A stretch of 64,000 nt of DNA. Source: Arthrobacter sp. OAP107 (GTDB taxonomy: Bacteria > Actinomycetota > Actinomycetes > Actinomycetales > Micrococcaceae). Below the pieces are notes generated by a model that saw only the letters and a program-made list of their open reading frames with translations, searched no databases and had not been told where the DNA came from. A program made the translations under genes and the position numbers. Below, piece after piece: positions 8,883-18,275 of the stretch. Numbering within the stretch: position 1 is the first letter of the stretch; each line of letters starts with the position of its first letter. The stretch covers positions 1,054,001-1,118,000 of the forward strand of contig NZ_JBEPOK010000001.1 of NCBI RefSeq assembly GCF_040546765.1, in the 5' to 3' direction.

Positions 8883-10319
8883 TCAGCCGGCGTGCCGCGC
8901 GCCCAGCCGGGCGACCGCCAGGGCCAGCCACAGCTGCACCCGGTCGGCGGTGACGGAAGGGTCGTAGCCGGTGAGTTCAGTGATCTGCGCCAGCCGGTAG
9001 CGGACCGTGTTCCGGTGCAGGGTGAGCGCCTCGGCGACGGCGGCAACAGAGCCGTTGTTGTTCAGGTAGCTCTCCAGCGTGGCCATCAGTTCGGCGCCGT
9101 GGGCGGCATCGAAGCTGCGGAGCGGGTCGAGTGATTCATTCGCCATGTCCGCCAGCGGCACATCCTCGCTGGCCAGCAGCAGGGAGGTCAGGCTGAGCCG
9201 TTCAGGCTCATTGACCGGAAGCCCGTGGCTGGCAGCGTCGCGCGCCTCGAAGTAGCTCCACCGCAGGCCGTTCGGTTTGGTGTACGCACCGCCGATGCCG
9301 ATGGTCGCGTGGATGCCGGCCTCGGCGAGGTGGTCGCTGAGGCTTTTGGCCATCGCCGTGGCGCCGCGTCCGTCGTCGGGCACCACGGTCACCAGGTCCT
9401 TTCCGACGACGGCGGTCACCGCGTTCTCGAGCGCCTGCGGCAGTGAGGAGCTGACCAGCTGCTTGTGGTGCGCCTCGGATCCGGCCAGAATCACCACGTT
9501 CTTGCGCGTGCTGTTGATACCCGTCCCAGCGAGGCGGCGCTGGGCCTCGCTGGGGTCCAAAGTCCCGTGAATCACATCCTCGAGCACCTGCCCGCAGAGC
9601 GCCCGCTCGGACTGGCGCTGCTTGACCATGTTGTTGAGCTCCACGCTGATGAGGTTCTGCGCGTAGCCGATGATGCCGGAATCCTCGAACGGGTGCTTCA
9701 CCCAGAGCGTGCAGGCATCGCGGCGGCCGGTGGGGATGGGGTAGGTGGTCCAGGAGTCGGCTGACGGCGGTTCGCTGCCGCTGTTGTACAGCTGGGCGGT
9801 GAACTGGGTGAGTGCGATCTCGGTGCGCAGCATGCCGCCCAGGTGCCGCAGGAGTTCGGCCAGGCCGCCTCCCGTCAGCAGCGCGCGGGCCAGGATCTGG
9901 TGCCCGGCGATGAGCCGCTCAAGCTTCGAATAGTGGTCCGCGGACTGTGCGTCGGCCACGAGCTTGCTGATGGCGATGAACGGGGTGCCGTACGGCACTT
10001 CGACCACCGGCAGCCCCCACCGGTTTGCCTCCGCGATCAAAGCCGGCGGAACGGCGTCGTGCGAGAGTCCCACGCCAAAGCCAATGCCCACCGCGCCGGC
10101 CCTCTGGACCTGGCGGACGAAGCGCCGCTGTTCGGGCGCACTCTTCATCCGCAGCCCGGTGGTCAGCACCAGTTCGCCGCCGTTGAGGAAGCGCTGCGGG
10201 TCCTCCAGCTCGGTGACCGCAACCCAGCGGATGTCCTGGTGCGAAGTGGTCTCCGCCAGGCTGGATTTCTTGAGTCCCAGAGACTGCACGGCCAGCAGCG
10301 CCGCGAGGGAAATTGCCAT
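8883..10319 (-). CDS. PucR family transcriptional regulator
   Basis: A 478-residue regulator. The N-terminal PucR purine-catabolism-type sensor domain spans about residues 1-130 (TELEDPQRFLNGGELVLTTG), a GGDEF-like middle domain about 290-400, and a C-terminal PucR helix-turn-helix about 415-475 (LHRNTVRYRLAQI). It is transcribed divergently from the aminobutyraldehyde dehydrogenase and GABA transaminase genes across a 142-bp gap. In actinobacteria such regulators commonly activate adjacent GABA or putrescine catabolic genes, so it is the likely controller of that pair. Confidence 0.88.
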   Translation of the reverse strand: MAISLAALLAVQSLGLKKSSLAETTSHQDIRWVAVTELEDPQRFLNGGELVLTTGLRMKSAPEQRRFVRQVQRAGAVGIGFGVGLSHDAVPPALIAEANRWGLPVVEVPYGTPFIAISKLVADAQSADHYSKLERLIAGHQILARALLTGGGLAELLRHLGGMLRTEIALTQFTAQLYNSGSEPPSADSWTTYPIPTGRRDACTLWVKHPFEDSGIIGYAQNLISVELNNMVKQRQSERALCGQVLEDVIHGTLDPSEAQRRLAGTGINSTRKNVVILAGSEAHHKQLVSSSLPQALENAVTAVVGKDLVTVVPDDGRGATAMAKSLSDHLAEAGIHATIGIGGAYTKPNGLRWSYFEARDAASHGLPVNEPERLSLTSLLLASEDVPLADMANESLDPLRSFDAAHGAELMATLESYLNNNGSVAAVAEALTLHRNTVRYRLAQITELTGYDPSVTADRVQLWLALAVARLGARHAG

Positions 10320-10461
10320 GGGTCAAGGGTAGCCGGCGGCTGGCCGATCGCACTAAAGCACCGGTTCAAGGGTGTGCAGGTGGCTATTCCCCGTGGTGGT
10401 GGGCTGGAATAGGCTCGAGTCAGCCGCATCACACCATTCAGGACGAAAGAGGTTGTACACC

Positions 10462-11892
10462 GTGGTTCAAACCTTGCAGAACTTCATCAACGGAGAGTTC
10501 GTCACGCCTGCGGGCACGGGCCTGATCGACATCGTGAACCCTGTGACGGGCGACGTCGTGGCCAAGTCGCCCGTTTCCGTGGCGGCCGACGTCGACGCCG
10601 CCATGGACGCCGCCAAGGACGCCTTCAAGTCCTGGAAGCACGTGACCCCCGGACAGCGGCAGCTCATGCTGCTCAAGCTCGCCGACGCCATCGAGGCCAA
10701 CAGCGACGAACTCGTCGATGCCCAGCACCGCAACACCGGCCAGGTCCGTTCCCTGATCGCCTCCGAGGAGGTCGCCGCCGGTGCCGATCAGCTGCGCTTC
10801 TTCGCCGGCGCCGCCCGCATCCTCGAAGGCAAGTCCGCCGGCGAGTACTTCGAGGGCCACACCTCATTCGTCCGCCGCGAGCCGATCGGCGTCGTAGCCC
10901 AGGTGGCCCCATGGAACTACCCGTTCCTCATGGCCATCTGGAAGATCGGCCCCGCGCTCGCAGCCGGCAACACCGTGGTCCTGAAGCCGTCCGACACGAC
11001 GCCCGAATCCACCCTGGTCCTGGCGCGCCTTGCCGCGGACATCCTGCCGGCCGGCGTCCTGAACGTCCTCCTCGGCACCGGCGAAACCGGTGCGCTGATG
11101 GTGGAGCACAAGGTCCCGGGCCTGGTGTCCATCACCGGCTCCGTCCGCGCCGGCATCGCCGTCGCCTCGGGCGCGGCGAAGGGCCTCAAGCGGGCGCACC
11201 TGGAACTGGGCGGCAAGGCCCCGGCCATCGTCTTCAAGGACGCCGACATCAAGAAGAGCGCCGCGGCCATCGCCGAGTTCGCGTTCTTCAACGCCGGCCA
11301 GGACTGCACGGCCATCACCCGCGTGCTTGCTGAGGACTCGGTGCATGACGACCTCGTGGCAGCCATGGTGGAACACACCAAGACCCTGCACACGGGCTCG
11401 CAGAACGACGAGGACAACTACTACGGCCCGCTGAACAACGTCAACCACTTCAAGGCGGTCAGCGCCGTCGTCGATTCGCTGCCGGCACACTGCCGGATCG
11501 AAACCGGCGGCCACCGTGCCGGCGAGAAGGGGTTCTTCTTCGAGCCCACCATCATCACCGGCGCCCAGCAGACGGACGACATCGTGCAGAAGGAAACCTT
11601 CGGCCCGGTCATCACCGTGCAGAAGTTCAGCACGGAGGCCGAGGCAGTGGAGCTGGCGAACGACGTCGAGTACGCGCTGGCGTCCAGCGTCTGGACCAGT
11701 GACCACGGCACGGCCATGCGCCTGAGCCGCGATCTTGACTTCGGTGCGGTCTGGATCAACACGCACATTCTCCTCACCGCCGAAATGCCCCACGGCGGCT
11801 TCAAGCAGTCCGGCTACGGCAAGGACCTCTCCATGTACGGCGTCGAGGACTACACGCGCATCAAGCACGTCATGTCCGCGCTTGACGCTTAA
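10462..11892 (+). CDS. Gamma-aminobutyraldehyde dehydrogenase
   Basis: A 476-residue NAD(P)+-dependent aldehyde dehydrogenase. The catalytic residues are E248 in LELGGKAP and C282 in NAGQDCTAITR. The latter motif is typical of aminobutyraldehyde/betaine aldehyde dehydrogenases, which oxidise 4-aminobutanal from putrescine to GABA. The GTG at 10462 is chosen because AAGAGG lies 9 nt upstream and the protein then starts VQTLQNFINGEF like homologues. A TAGGCT -10 box lies at 10410-10415. The GABA transaminase gene follows 28 bp later, giving the consecutive steps 4-aminobutanal to GABA to succinate semialdehyde. Confidence 0.88.
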   Translation: MVQTLQNFINGEFVTPAGTGLIDIVNPVTGDVVAKSPVSVAADVDAAMDAAKDAFKSWKHVTPGQRQLMLLKLADAIEANSDELVDAQHRNTGQVRSLIASEEVAAGADQLRFFAGAARILEGKSAGEYFEGHTSFVRREPIGVVAQVAPWNYPFLMAIWKIGPALAAGNTVVLKPSDTTPESTLVLARLAADILPAGVLNVLLGTGETGALMVEHKVPGLVSITGSVRAGIAVASGAAKGLKRAHLELGGKAPAIVFKDADIKKSAAAIAEFAFFNAGQDCTAITRVLAEDSVHDDLVAAMVEHTKTLHTGSQNDEDNYYGPLNNVNHFKAVSAVVDSLPAHCRIETGGHRAGEKGFFFEPTIITGAQQTDDIVQKETFGPVITVQKFSTEAEAVELANDVEYALASSVWTSDHGTAMRLSRDLDFGAVWINTHILLTAEMPHGGFKQSGYGKDLSMYGVEDYTRIKHVMSALDA

Positions 11893-11920
11893 ATCCTTGA
11901 CGCAAAGAAAGGCCAATCTT

Positions 11921-13276
11921 ATGACCACCACCGCCAACGAAATCACCTACCGCCTTGAACAGAAGCGCCGCGTCCAGGCCGACTTCCCGGGCCCCAAGTC
12001 CGTGGCCCTGACCGAACGCCGCAAGGCAGTGGTCGCCGCCGGCGTCGCCTCCAGCGTTCCGGTCTACGTCGCAGACGCCGACGGCGGCATCATCCACGAC
12101 GTCGACGGCAACTCCTTCATCGACCTCGGCTCGGGCATCGCGGTGACCAGCGTCGGCGCGTCCGATCCCGCCGTCGTCGGTGCCGTGAAGGAGGCCGTGG
12201 AGCACTTCACCCACACCTGCTTCATGGTCACCCCCTACGAGGGCTACGTCGCGGTCGCCGAGCAGCTGAACAAGCTCACCCCGGGCACCCACGAGAAGCG
12301 CACCGTCCTCTTCAACTCGGGTGCCGAAGCCGTGGAAAACGCCATCAAGGTGGCCCGCCTGGCCACCGGCCGGGACGCCGTCGTCGCTTTTGACCACGCC
12401 TACCACGGCCGCACCAACCTGACCATGGCCCTGACCGCCAAGGCCATGCCTTACAAGACCAACTTCGGCCCGTTCGCGCCGGAGGTCTACCGCATGCCCA
12501 TGAGCTACCCGTTCCGCGAGGAAAACCCGGAGATCACCGGTGCCGAGGCCGCCAAGCGCGCCATCACCGCAATCGAGAAGCAGATCGGCGGCGACCAGGT
12601 GGCCGCCATCATCATCGAACCGATCCAGGGCGAGGGCGGCTTCATCGTCCCAGCCGCTGGCTTCCTGCCGGCGCTGTCCGCCTGGGCCAAGGAAAAGGGC
12701 ATCGTCTTCATCGCCGACGAGGTCCAGTCCGGCTTCTGCCGCACCGGCGAATGGTTCGCCGTGGACCACGAGGGCATCGTTCCCGACATCATCACCATGG
12801 CCAAGGGCATCGCCGGCGGCATGCCGCTGTCCGCCATCACCGGCCGCGCCGACCTGCTCGACGCCGTCCACCCGGGCGGCCTTGGCGGCACCTACGGCGG
12901 CAACCCGGTGGCATGCGCCGCCGCGCTGGCCTCCATCGGTTCCATGCAGGAGTACGATCTCAACGCCCGCGCCAAGCACATCGAGGAACTCTCCTTCGGA
13001 AAGCTTCGCGAGGTGGCCTCCGAAGTTTCCGTAATCGGCGACATCCGTGGCCGTGGCGCCATGCTGGCCATCGAGCTGGTCCAGGCCGGTTCGAAGGAGC
13101 CGAACCCGGAGCTCACCAAGGCCGTTGCCGCCGCCTGCCTCAAGGAGGGCGTCATCATCCTGACCTGCGGAACCTACGGCAACGTCATCCGCCTGCTGCC
13201 GCCGCTGGTCATCAGCGACGAGCTGCTGCTGGACGGCCTGGAGGTGCTCGCCGCGGCCATCAAGGCCAACGCGTAA
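11921..13276 (+). CDS. gabT: 4-aminobutyrate aminotransferase
   Basis: A 451-residue class III PLP-dependent transaminase moving the amino group of GABA to 2-oxoglutarate, giving succinate semialdehyde and glutamate in the cytosol. The PLP pocket is seen as FIADEVQSGFCRTG (Asp contacting the ring nitrogen) and the Schiff-base lysine K295 in MAKGIAGGMPL. The ATG at 11921 has AAAGAAAGG upstream. It is the second gene of the PucR-linked unit. No succinate semialdehyde dehydrogenase gene is adjacent, so that step must be encoded elsewhere. A large palindrome and a strong terminator hairpin follow. Confidence 0.92.
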   Translation: MTTTANEITYRLEQKRRVQADFPGPKSVALTERRKAVVAAGVASSVPVYVADADGGIIHDVDGNSFIDLGSGIAVTSVGASDPAVVGAVKEAVEHFTHTCFMVTPYEGYVAVAEQLNKLTPGTHEKRTVLFNSGAEAVENAIKVARLATGRDAVVAFDHAYHGRTNLTMALTAKAMPYKTNFGPFAPEVYRMPMSYPFREENPEITGAEAAKRAITAIEKQIGGDQVAAIIIEPIQGEGGFIVPAAGFLPALSAWAKEKGIVFIADEVQSGFCRTGEWFAVDHEGIVPDIITMAKGIAGGMPLSAITGRADLLDAVHPGGLGGTYGGNPVACAAALASIGSMQEYDLNARAKHIEELSFGKLREVASEVSVIGDIRGRGAMLAIELVQAGSKEPNPELTKAVAAACLKEGVIILTCGTYGNVIRLLPPLVISDELLLDGLEVLAAAIKANA

Positions 13277-13294
13277 TTCCACACTGCTTTTAGT

Positions 13295-13353
13295 GCGAAC
13301 TGGCAGCTGATGCCCGCAAAATGCTCCGGACGGGGCATTAGCTGCCAGTTCGC
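13295..13353. repeat. Large intergenic palindrome after gabT
   Basis: The arms at 13295-13315 and 13333-13353 are 21 bp each with one G-T type mismatch, around a 17-nt loop; the core is CTGGCAGCT. It lies between the gabT stop and a separate terminator, so it is not needed for termination and may be a dispersed repeat. Confidence 0.7.
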
Positions 13354-13370
13354 GCGTTAACGGATGTACG

Positions 13371-13414
13371 ACGACGGCGGGCCGGGTACCAAAAGGTGCC
13401 CGGCCCGCCGTCGT
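13371..13414 (+). terminator. Rho-independent-type terminator of the GABA unit
   Basis: A 20-bp stem with one wobble (arms 13371-13390 and 13395-13414, core GGCGGGCCGGGTACC) and an AAAA loop, followed by TGTTG. It separates the GABA genes from the universal stress protein gene. Confidence 0.75.
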
Positions 13415-13578
13415 TGTTGCCGCCGTCGTGCTTGCGTGGTGGTCCTGCCTGCCGACTTCCCCTCCACCAGCGGCAGCGCAGCGGTAGAGTCATCCTCACC
13501 ACTGCACTTCACGCCGCAGACCGGTGAGCGGCGCCGGGAACCGGGGATCGGTCTGCACTACCCAAAGAGGGGCTTCGC

Positions 13579-14445
13579 ATGCGATACGTAGTCGGTTACA
13601 CACCCACCGAGCGCGGCGCGGACGCCGTCGCCCTGGCCACGTCGCTGGCCCTGGCACAGGGCGCTGAACTGGACCTGGTCTATGTGGTGAAGCCGAGCAT
13701 GCCGTACCTGGCCCTGAACCCGGAGGGCAGCCGGGTCAGTGCCGCGGAGCAGGAGGTGCTGACGGCGGAACGGGAGGGCCTGGCCCTGGTTCCGGAGGGG
13801 TTGCCCGCAAAATTCCATGTGCGCGAGGCTGATTCCTTCGCCGGCGGGCTCATCGAGGCGGCGGGGGAATATGACGCCGGACTCATCGCCGTGGGCGCCG
13901 CCAGCACAGGCCTGTTCAAGCGCTACACGGTGGGGTCAGTGGCCAACGCGCTGCTGCACGCCTCGCCGGTCCCGGTGGCACTTGCGCCGCGCGGCTACCA
14001 GCGGACGGCGCCCGTCACGCGCCTGACGCTGGCCGTGGGGCAGCGGGCCGGCGCCGATGCCGCCATTGAGACCGCCATTCGGGCGGCGAAGCGGAGGGGA
14101 GTGCCGCTGCGGCTGGTGTCGCTGGTGGAACTCGACGCCGCCGGTGACGCAGGGGAGGCCATCAATGCCGCGCACATCCACGCGAACACCGTCCTGACGG
14201 CAGCATCGGGGAAGGTCCCGGCCGGCCACGAGGTCGGCGTGGCTGTAGCCCACGGCCGCACCATTGAGGAAGCCATCGACGGACTCGAATGGGACGACGG
14301 CGAGATCCTCATCGTCGGGTCCTCGCGCCTGGCCGAGAAGAACCGCATGTTCCTGGGCAGCACCGCCAACAAGGTGCTGCGCGCCCTGCCGGTTCCCATG
14401 GTGGTGGTACCACGCGACTACGACCGCGCGGACTCGGCCCCCTGA
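13579..14445 (+). CDS. Universal stress protein, tandem UspA domains
   Basis: A 288-residue cytosolic stress protein with two UspA folds (about 1-140 and 150-282). Both carry an ATP-binding-type glycine motif: VGAASTGLFKRYTVGSVAN in the first and VGSSRLAEKNRMFLGSTAN in the second. Tandem Usp proteins in actinobacteria bind ATP and are induced by dormancy or starvation. The ATG at 13579 follows AAAGAGGGG with good spacing. It is monocistronic and converges with rarD. Confidence 0.88.
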   Translation: MRYVVGYTPTERGADAVALATSLALAQGAELDLVYVVKPSMPYLALNPEGSRVSAAEQEVLTAEREGLALVPEGLPAKFHVREADSFAGGLIEAAGEYDAGLIAVGAASTGLFKRYTVGSVANALLHASPVPVALAPRGYQRTAPVTRLTLAVGQRAGADAAIETAIRAAKRRGVPLRLVSLVELDAAGDAGEAINAAHIHANTVLTAASGKVPAGHEVGVAVAHGRTIEEAIDGLEWDDGEILIVGSSRLAEKNRMFLGSTANKVLRALPVPMVVVPRDYDRADSAP

Positions 14446-14499
14446 CCGTTCCTTGCCCAGCCGAGCTCCTTGCCCCGCCGAGCGCGAACGTACAGTTGT

Positions 14500-14518
14500 G
14501 GCCCCGCCCGCGGGGGCC
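14500..14518. terminator. Short GC hairpin between usp and rarD
   Basis: A GGCCCC/GGGGCC stem with a 7-nt loop touching the rarD stop codon, between convergent genes. It may serve both strands; there is no T-tract, so the call is tentative. Confidence 0.35.
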
Positions 14519-15555
14519 TAAGTGTCCGCCCGAGCTTCCCTGCGGGCGAGCCGCTTTGCCGCTGAACTCCTGCGTGTCGCGGCCAGCATGTCCACGGTGA
14601 GCACCAGCAGCGCAAGCCACACGACGCCGAAGCCAATCCACCGGGCCGGCGTCATGGTCTCGCCGAACACCATCAGGGCAACGATGAACTGAAGCACCGG
14701 TGCGAAGTACTGCAGCAGCCCGATGGTGGTCATCGGCAGCCGGCGGGCAGAGGCGCCGAAGAACACGAGCGGCACGGCCGTGATGACACCCGACGCCAGG
14801 AGCAGCCAGAAATGCCCGGCGCCGTGGGTGGTCAGCGAGGCAGTGCCGGTCACCGCGAGGAAAATCATCGTTGCCGCGGCCAGGGGAGTGAGGACGATGG
14901 TCTCCACCGTGAGGCTGGTGACGGCGTCCGCCCGCGGGCCCACCCGCTTCTTCACGAAGCCGTACAGGCCGAAGCTGACGGCGAGGGTCAGGGCGATCCA
15001 TGGCAGTTTCCCGTAGGACACCGTCAGCACGCCGACAGCGATGAAACCGATTGCGACGGCGGCCCACTGCAGCGGCCGGAGCGTCTCCTTGAGGACGAAC
15101 ACGCCAAGGAGGACAGACACCAGCGGGTTGATGAAGTAGCCAAGCGAGGTCTCAACCGCCTGCCCCGTGGTGACGCCGTAGGTGTACGTCAGCCAGTTCA
15201 CCGCGATGAGGCCGGCCGCTGCCGCCAGGGTCCAGAACACGGAGCGGTTCCGCAGCGCAGCACCCAGAACACGCCACGCCCTGGTCACCGTGATCAGGAG
15301 GGCGCAGAAGATCAGCGACCAGACCACACGGTTGGCCACGATTTCCACGGCGCTTGCCGGCTGCAGCACGAAGAAGTACAGCGGAAGCAGCCCCCACAGC
15401 CCGTAAGCGCCGATGCCGAACAGCATGCCCGCCGTCGTGTCTTTGTCCAAGGCCCTGGGGCCTGGGCTGGTCACGCCCGAGGGCGCGGCGCCGGATGTTG
15501 AGGCAGTCGGAACAGCGGAGGAGACGTATCCGTCGGGGTTAGGCACAAGACCCAT
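14518..15555 (-). CDS. rarD: EamA family transporter RarD
   Basis: A 345-residue inner-membrane protein of the drug/metabolite transporter superfamily with two EamA repeats and about ten TM segments. A polar N-terminal tail (about 1-40) precedes GMLFGIGAYGLWGLLPLYF, the typical RarD opening, and TTGQAVETSLGYFINPLVSVLLG is a hallmark stretch. The family's transport role is poorly defined (chloramphenicol sensitivity in some bacteria). No clear ribosome site precedes the ATG at 15555; starting at the internal Met 44 would remove the tail but keep all TM segments. Confidence 0.88.
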   Translation of the reverse strand: MGLVPNPDGYVSSAVPTASTSGAAPSGVTSPGPRALDKDTTAGMLFGIGAYGLWGLLPLYFFVLQPASAVEIVANRVVWSLIFCALLITVTRAWRVLGAALRNRSVFWTLAAAAGLIAVNWLTYTYGVTTGQAVETSLGYFINPLVSVLLGVFVLKETLRPLQWAAVAIGFIAVGVLTVSYGKLPWIALTLAVSFGLYGFVKKRVGPRADAVTSLTVETIVLTPLAAATMIFLAVTGTASLTTHGAGHFWLLLASGVITAVPLVFFGASARRLPMTTIGLLQYFAPVLQFIVALMVFGETMTPARWIGFGVVWLALLVLTVDMLAATRRSSAAKRLARREARADT

Positions 15556-15617
15556 AACACCATCTTAGAGAGCGGTATTCCGCCTGCCACGGGCAAAAAG
15601 TTGCCTGCCGAAAGGAA

Positions 15618-15641
15618 TTAGTCAGTAGGCTTGCTATTATG
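15618..15641 (+). promoter_or_regulatory. Promoter motif of the topoisomerase IB gene
   Basis: GTCAGTAGGCTTGCTATT at 15621-15638 leads into a TATTAT -10 box (15635-15640), 30 nt upstream of the start. It is 16/18 identical to the element in front of the AI-2E gene. A spurious 11-codon frame from 15639 ends in TGA overlapping the real ATG, but initiation upstream of it is unlikely with this -10. Confidence 0.55.
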
Positions 15642-15670
15642 AGGACGACTCACCGAAGGGCGACAGCCCC

Positions 15671-16669
15671 ATGAGGCTCCGCCGCAGCAACGCTTCCGGC
15701 CGCGGATACCGGCGGGTGCGGGCCGGTAGGGGGTTCAGCTACCGGGACCTGGACGGCTCCACGCTGCCGCCCGGTCCGGTCCGGGACCGGCTGGAGAGCA
15801 TCGGCATTCCGCCCGCCTGGACGGACGTATGGATCGCCCCGTTCGAGAACGGGCACATCCAGGCCACGGGGCTCGACGCCGTGGGCCGCCGGCAGTACAT
15901 CTACCATCCGGAGTGGCGTGAACGGAAAGACCGGGTGAAATTCGACCGTGCGCTCCAGCTCGCCGAATCTCTGCCCACCGCCCGCCGGCTGGTCACGATG
16001 GATCTGAGGTCCGACGGCGTCACCCGCCAGCGCGTTTTGGCCGCGGCCTTCAGGATGCTGGACAGCGGCTCCCTGCGGGTGGGCTCGGAGCGGTACACAA
16101 ACGAAAACGGCAGCCACGGGCTTGCCACCTTGCTCTGCGCCCACGTCCGTGTCCGGAAGGGCTGCCTGCATCTCAGTTTCCCCGCCAAGAGCGGCAAAAC
16201 CTGGGACTCGGTCATCGACGATCCGGACCTTGCGGCGCTGGCCCAGATCCTGAAGCGGCGCGGCGGCAACGCGCGGCTGCTGGCCTACAAGAACGGCCGG
16301 GCGTGGCACCCGGTCACCAGCGCCGACATCAACAGTTACGTCAAGGAGCGCACGGGCGACGACTTCACCGCGAAGGATTTCCGGACCCTCCGCGGCACCG
16401 CCGCGGCCGCCGTCAGCCTGGCCCGGAGCGGGCCGCAGAAAACCGAGGCAAAGCGGAAGCGGGCCATCAGCGTCGCCATGATGGAGGCCGCGGCGGTGCT
16501 GGGGAACACGCCATCGATCGCGCGCAAGAGCTACGTGGACCCCCGGCTGCTGGACCACTTCGCGGCCGGTGAGACCATCGACCCCAAGCGGCTGGACTCG
16601 GCGGAGTCGGAACTCCGGGCGCTGCTGTACCGCGAGGGCGATGTGGTGGCCTTGCGTAAGAGCGGCTGA
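15671..16669 (+). CDS. DNA topoisomerase IB
   Basis: A 332-residue poxvirus-type type IB topoisomerase that relaxes supercoils through a 3'-phosphotyrosyl intermediate. The N-terminal domain (about 20-95) is followed by the catalytic domain. The catalytic Arg/Lys regions are LRVGSERYTNENGSHGLATL and FRTLRGT, and the nucleophile is Y288 in ARKSYVDPR. The length is normal for bacterial members. The start ATG at 15671 has GAAGGG about 14 nt upstream. It stands alone between rarD (divergent) and fprA. Confidence 0.92.
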   Translation: MRLRRSNASGRGYRRVRAGRGFSYRDLDGSTLPPGPVRDRLESIGIPPAWTDVWIAPFENGHIQATGLDAVGRRQYIYHPEWRERKDRVKFDRALQLAESLPTARRLVTMDLRSDGVTRQRVLAAAFRMLDSGSLRVGSERYTNENGSHGLATLLCAHVRVRKGCLHLSFPAKSGKTWDSVIDDPDLAALAQILKRRGGNARLLAYKNGRAWHPVTSADINSYVKERTGDDFTAKDFRTLRGTAAAAVSLARSGPQKTEAKRKRAISVAMMEAAAVLGNTPSIARKSYVDPRLLDHFAAGETIDPKRLDSAESELRALLYREGDVVALRKSG

Positions 16670-16784
16670 CGCTGGCCGTCACGGACCGCCCTGCGCCGTC
16701 ACGGGTGGGACGCCCGGCCGGGCGGACAATTAGAATTGAAAACTGCGCGCCGGTGGGGCGCGGTGTCCCGTTCCGGAAGGGCTT

Positions 16785-18224
16785 ATGGTGTCCAACACAG
16801 CTGAATCCGCGGCCAAGCGCCCGCTCCGCGTCGCGATCGTCGGCGCCGGGCCCGCAGGGGTCTATGCCGCGGACATCCTGACCAAGTCCAACGAGGTCAA
16901 GGACGGCGACTTCGAGGTCAGCATCGACCTTTTCGAGGCCCACCCGGCACCGTACGGCCTGATCCGCTACGGCGTGGCTCCGGACCACCCGCGCATCAAA
17001 GGCATTGTCAACGCCCTGCACAAGGTCCTGGACCGCGGCGATATCCGGTTCCTGGGCAACGTCACCTACGGCCGGGACCTCACGCTGCATGACTTCCGCG
17101 CCTTCTACGACGCCGTCATCTTCTCCACCGGCGCCATCAAGGATGCCGACATGGACATCCCCGGCATCGGCCTTGAGGGCTCCTTCGGCGCCGCCGACTT
17201 CGTCTCCTGGTACGACGGCCACCCGGACGTTCCCCGCGAATGGCCGCTGGACGCCAAGGAAATCGCCGTCATCGGGAACGGCAACGTGGCCCTGGACGTC
17301 GCGCGAATGCTGGTCAAGCACGCCGACGAACTCCTCGTCACAGAAATCCCGGACAACGTCTACCTGGGTCTGAAGAACTCCCCGGTCACCGACGTCCACG
17401 TCTTCGGCCGCCGCGGCCCCGCCCAGGTGAAGTTCACCCCGCTGGAGCTGCGCGAACTCAGCCACGCACGCGACGTCGACATCGTGCTGTACCCGGAGGA
17501 CTTCGAATTCGACGAGGCCTCCGACGACGCGATCCGGAGCAACAACCAGACCAAAACCATGGTGAACACCCTGACCAACTGGCTCGTCGAGGAGCACGCC
17601 GAGGCTGAGCAGCCGTCGTCGCGCCGCCTGCACCTGCACTTCCTGCACAGCCCGGTGGAGATTTACGACGACGGCGGTTCAGGCAAGGTGGCCGGCATCA
17701 AGTTCGAGCGCATGCAGTTGGACGGCACGGGGAACGTCAAGGGCACGGGGGAGTTCATCGACTACCCGGTGCAGGCTGTCTACCGTGCCATCGGCTACCA
17801 CGGCTCCGCGCTGGACGAACTGGAATACGACGCGAAGCGCGGGGTCCTCCCCAACGAGGGCGGCCGCGTCCTTGACGCTGACGGGAATCCCGTCCCCGGC
17901 ATCTACACCACGGGCTGGATCAAGCGCGGGCCGGTCGGGCTGATCGGCCACACGAAGGGCGACGCCCTGGAAACCATCGGCTTCCTCCTCGAGGACCGGC
18001 TCACACTGCCGCCGGCTAAGAACCCCGACCCGCAGGCGATCATCGACCTGCTCGAGGAGCGCGGCATCGAGTACACCACGTGGGAAGGCTGGAACAAGCT
18101 GAACGCCCACGAGGCAGCCCTCGGCGCATCCTGGTCGGAAGCCGCCGAGGCGGACGGCGGTGTCGTGCGCGAACGCATCAAGGTGGTGCCGCGCGAGGAG
18201 ATGATCCAAATCTCCCGCGCCTAA
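16785..18224 (+). CDS. fprA: Ferredoxin/flavodoxin-NADP+ reductase, FprA type
   Basis: A 479-residue adrenodoxin reductase-like flavoprotein that passes electrons between NADPH and ferredoxin. The FAD-binding Rossmann motif is VGAGPAGVYAADIL (about 21-34), and the NADPH-binding GNGNVALDVARML lies about residue 165. The C-terminal GWIKRGPVGLIGHTKGDA is diagnostic for the FprA group. The ATG at 16785 follows GGAAGG. A TAGAAT -10 box is seen at 16731-16736. It probably supplies electrons to cytochrome P450s or other Fe-S enzymes encoded elsewhere. Confidence 0.93.
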   Translation: MVSNTAESAAKRPLRVAIVGAGPAGVYAADILTKSNEVKDGDFEVSIDLFEAHPAPYGLIRYGVAPDHPRIKGIVNALHKVLDRGDIRFLGNVTYGRDLTLHDFRAFYDAVIFSTGAIKDADMDIPGIGLEGSFGAADFVSWYDGHPDVPREWPLDAKEIAVIGNGNVALDVARMLVKHADELLVTEIPDNVYLGLKNSPVTDVHVFGRRGPAQVKFTPLELRELSHARDVDIVLYPEDFEFDEASDDAIRSNNQTKTMVNTLTNWLVEEHAEAEQPSSRRLHLHFLHSPVEIYDDGGSGKVAGIKFERMQLDGTGNVKGTGEFIDYPVQAVYRAIGYHGSALDELEYDAKRGVLPNEGGRVLDADGNPVPGIYTTGWIKRGPVGLIGHTKGDALETIGFLLEDRLTLPPAKNPDPQAIIDLLEERGIEYTTWEGWNKLNAHEAALGASWSEAAEADGGVVRERIKVVPREEMIQISRA

Positions 18225-18275
18225 ACCCAACCAGCTAGACTTTTGCGGGCAAGCGTTTGGGCGAGTGGGAGTTCA

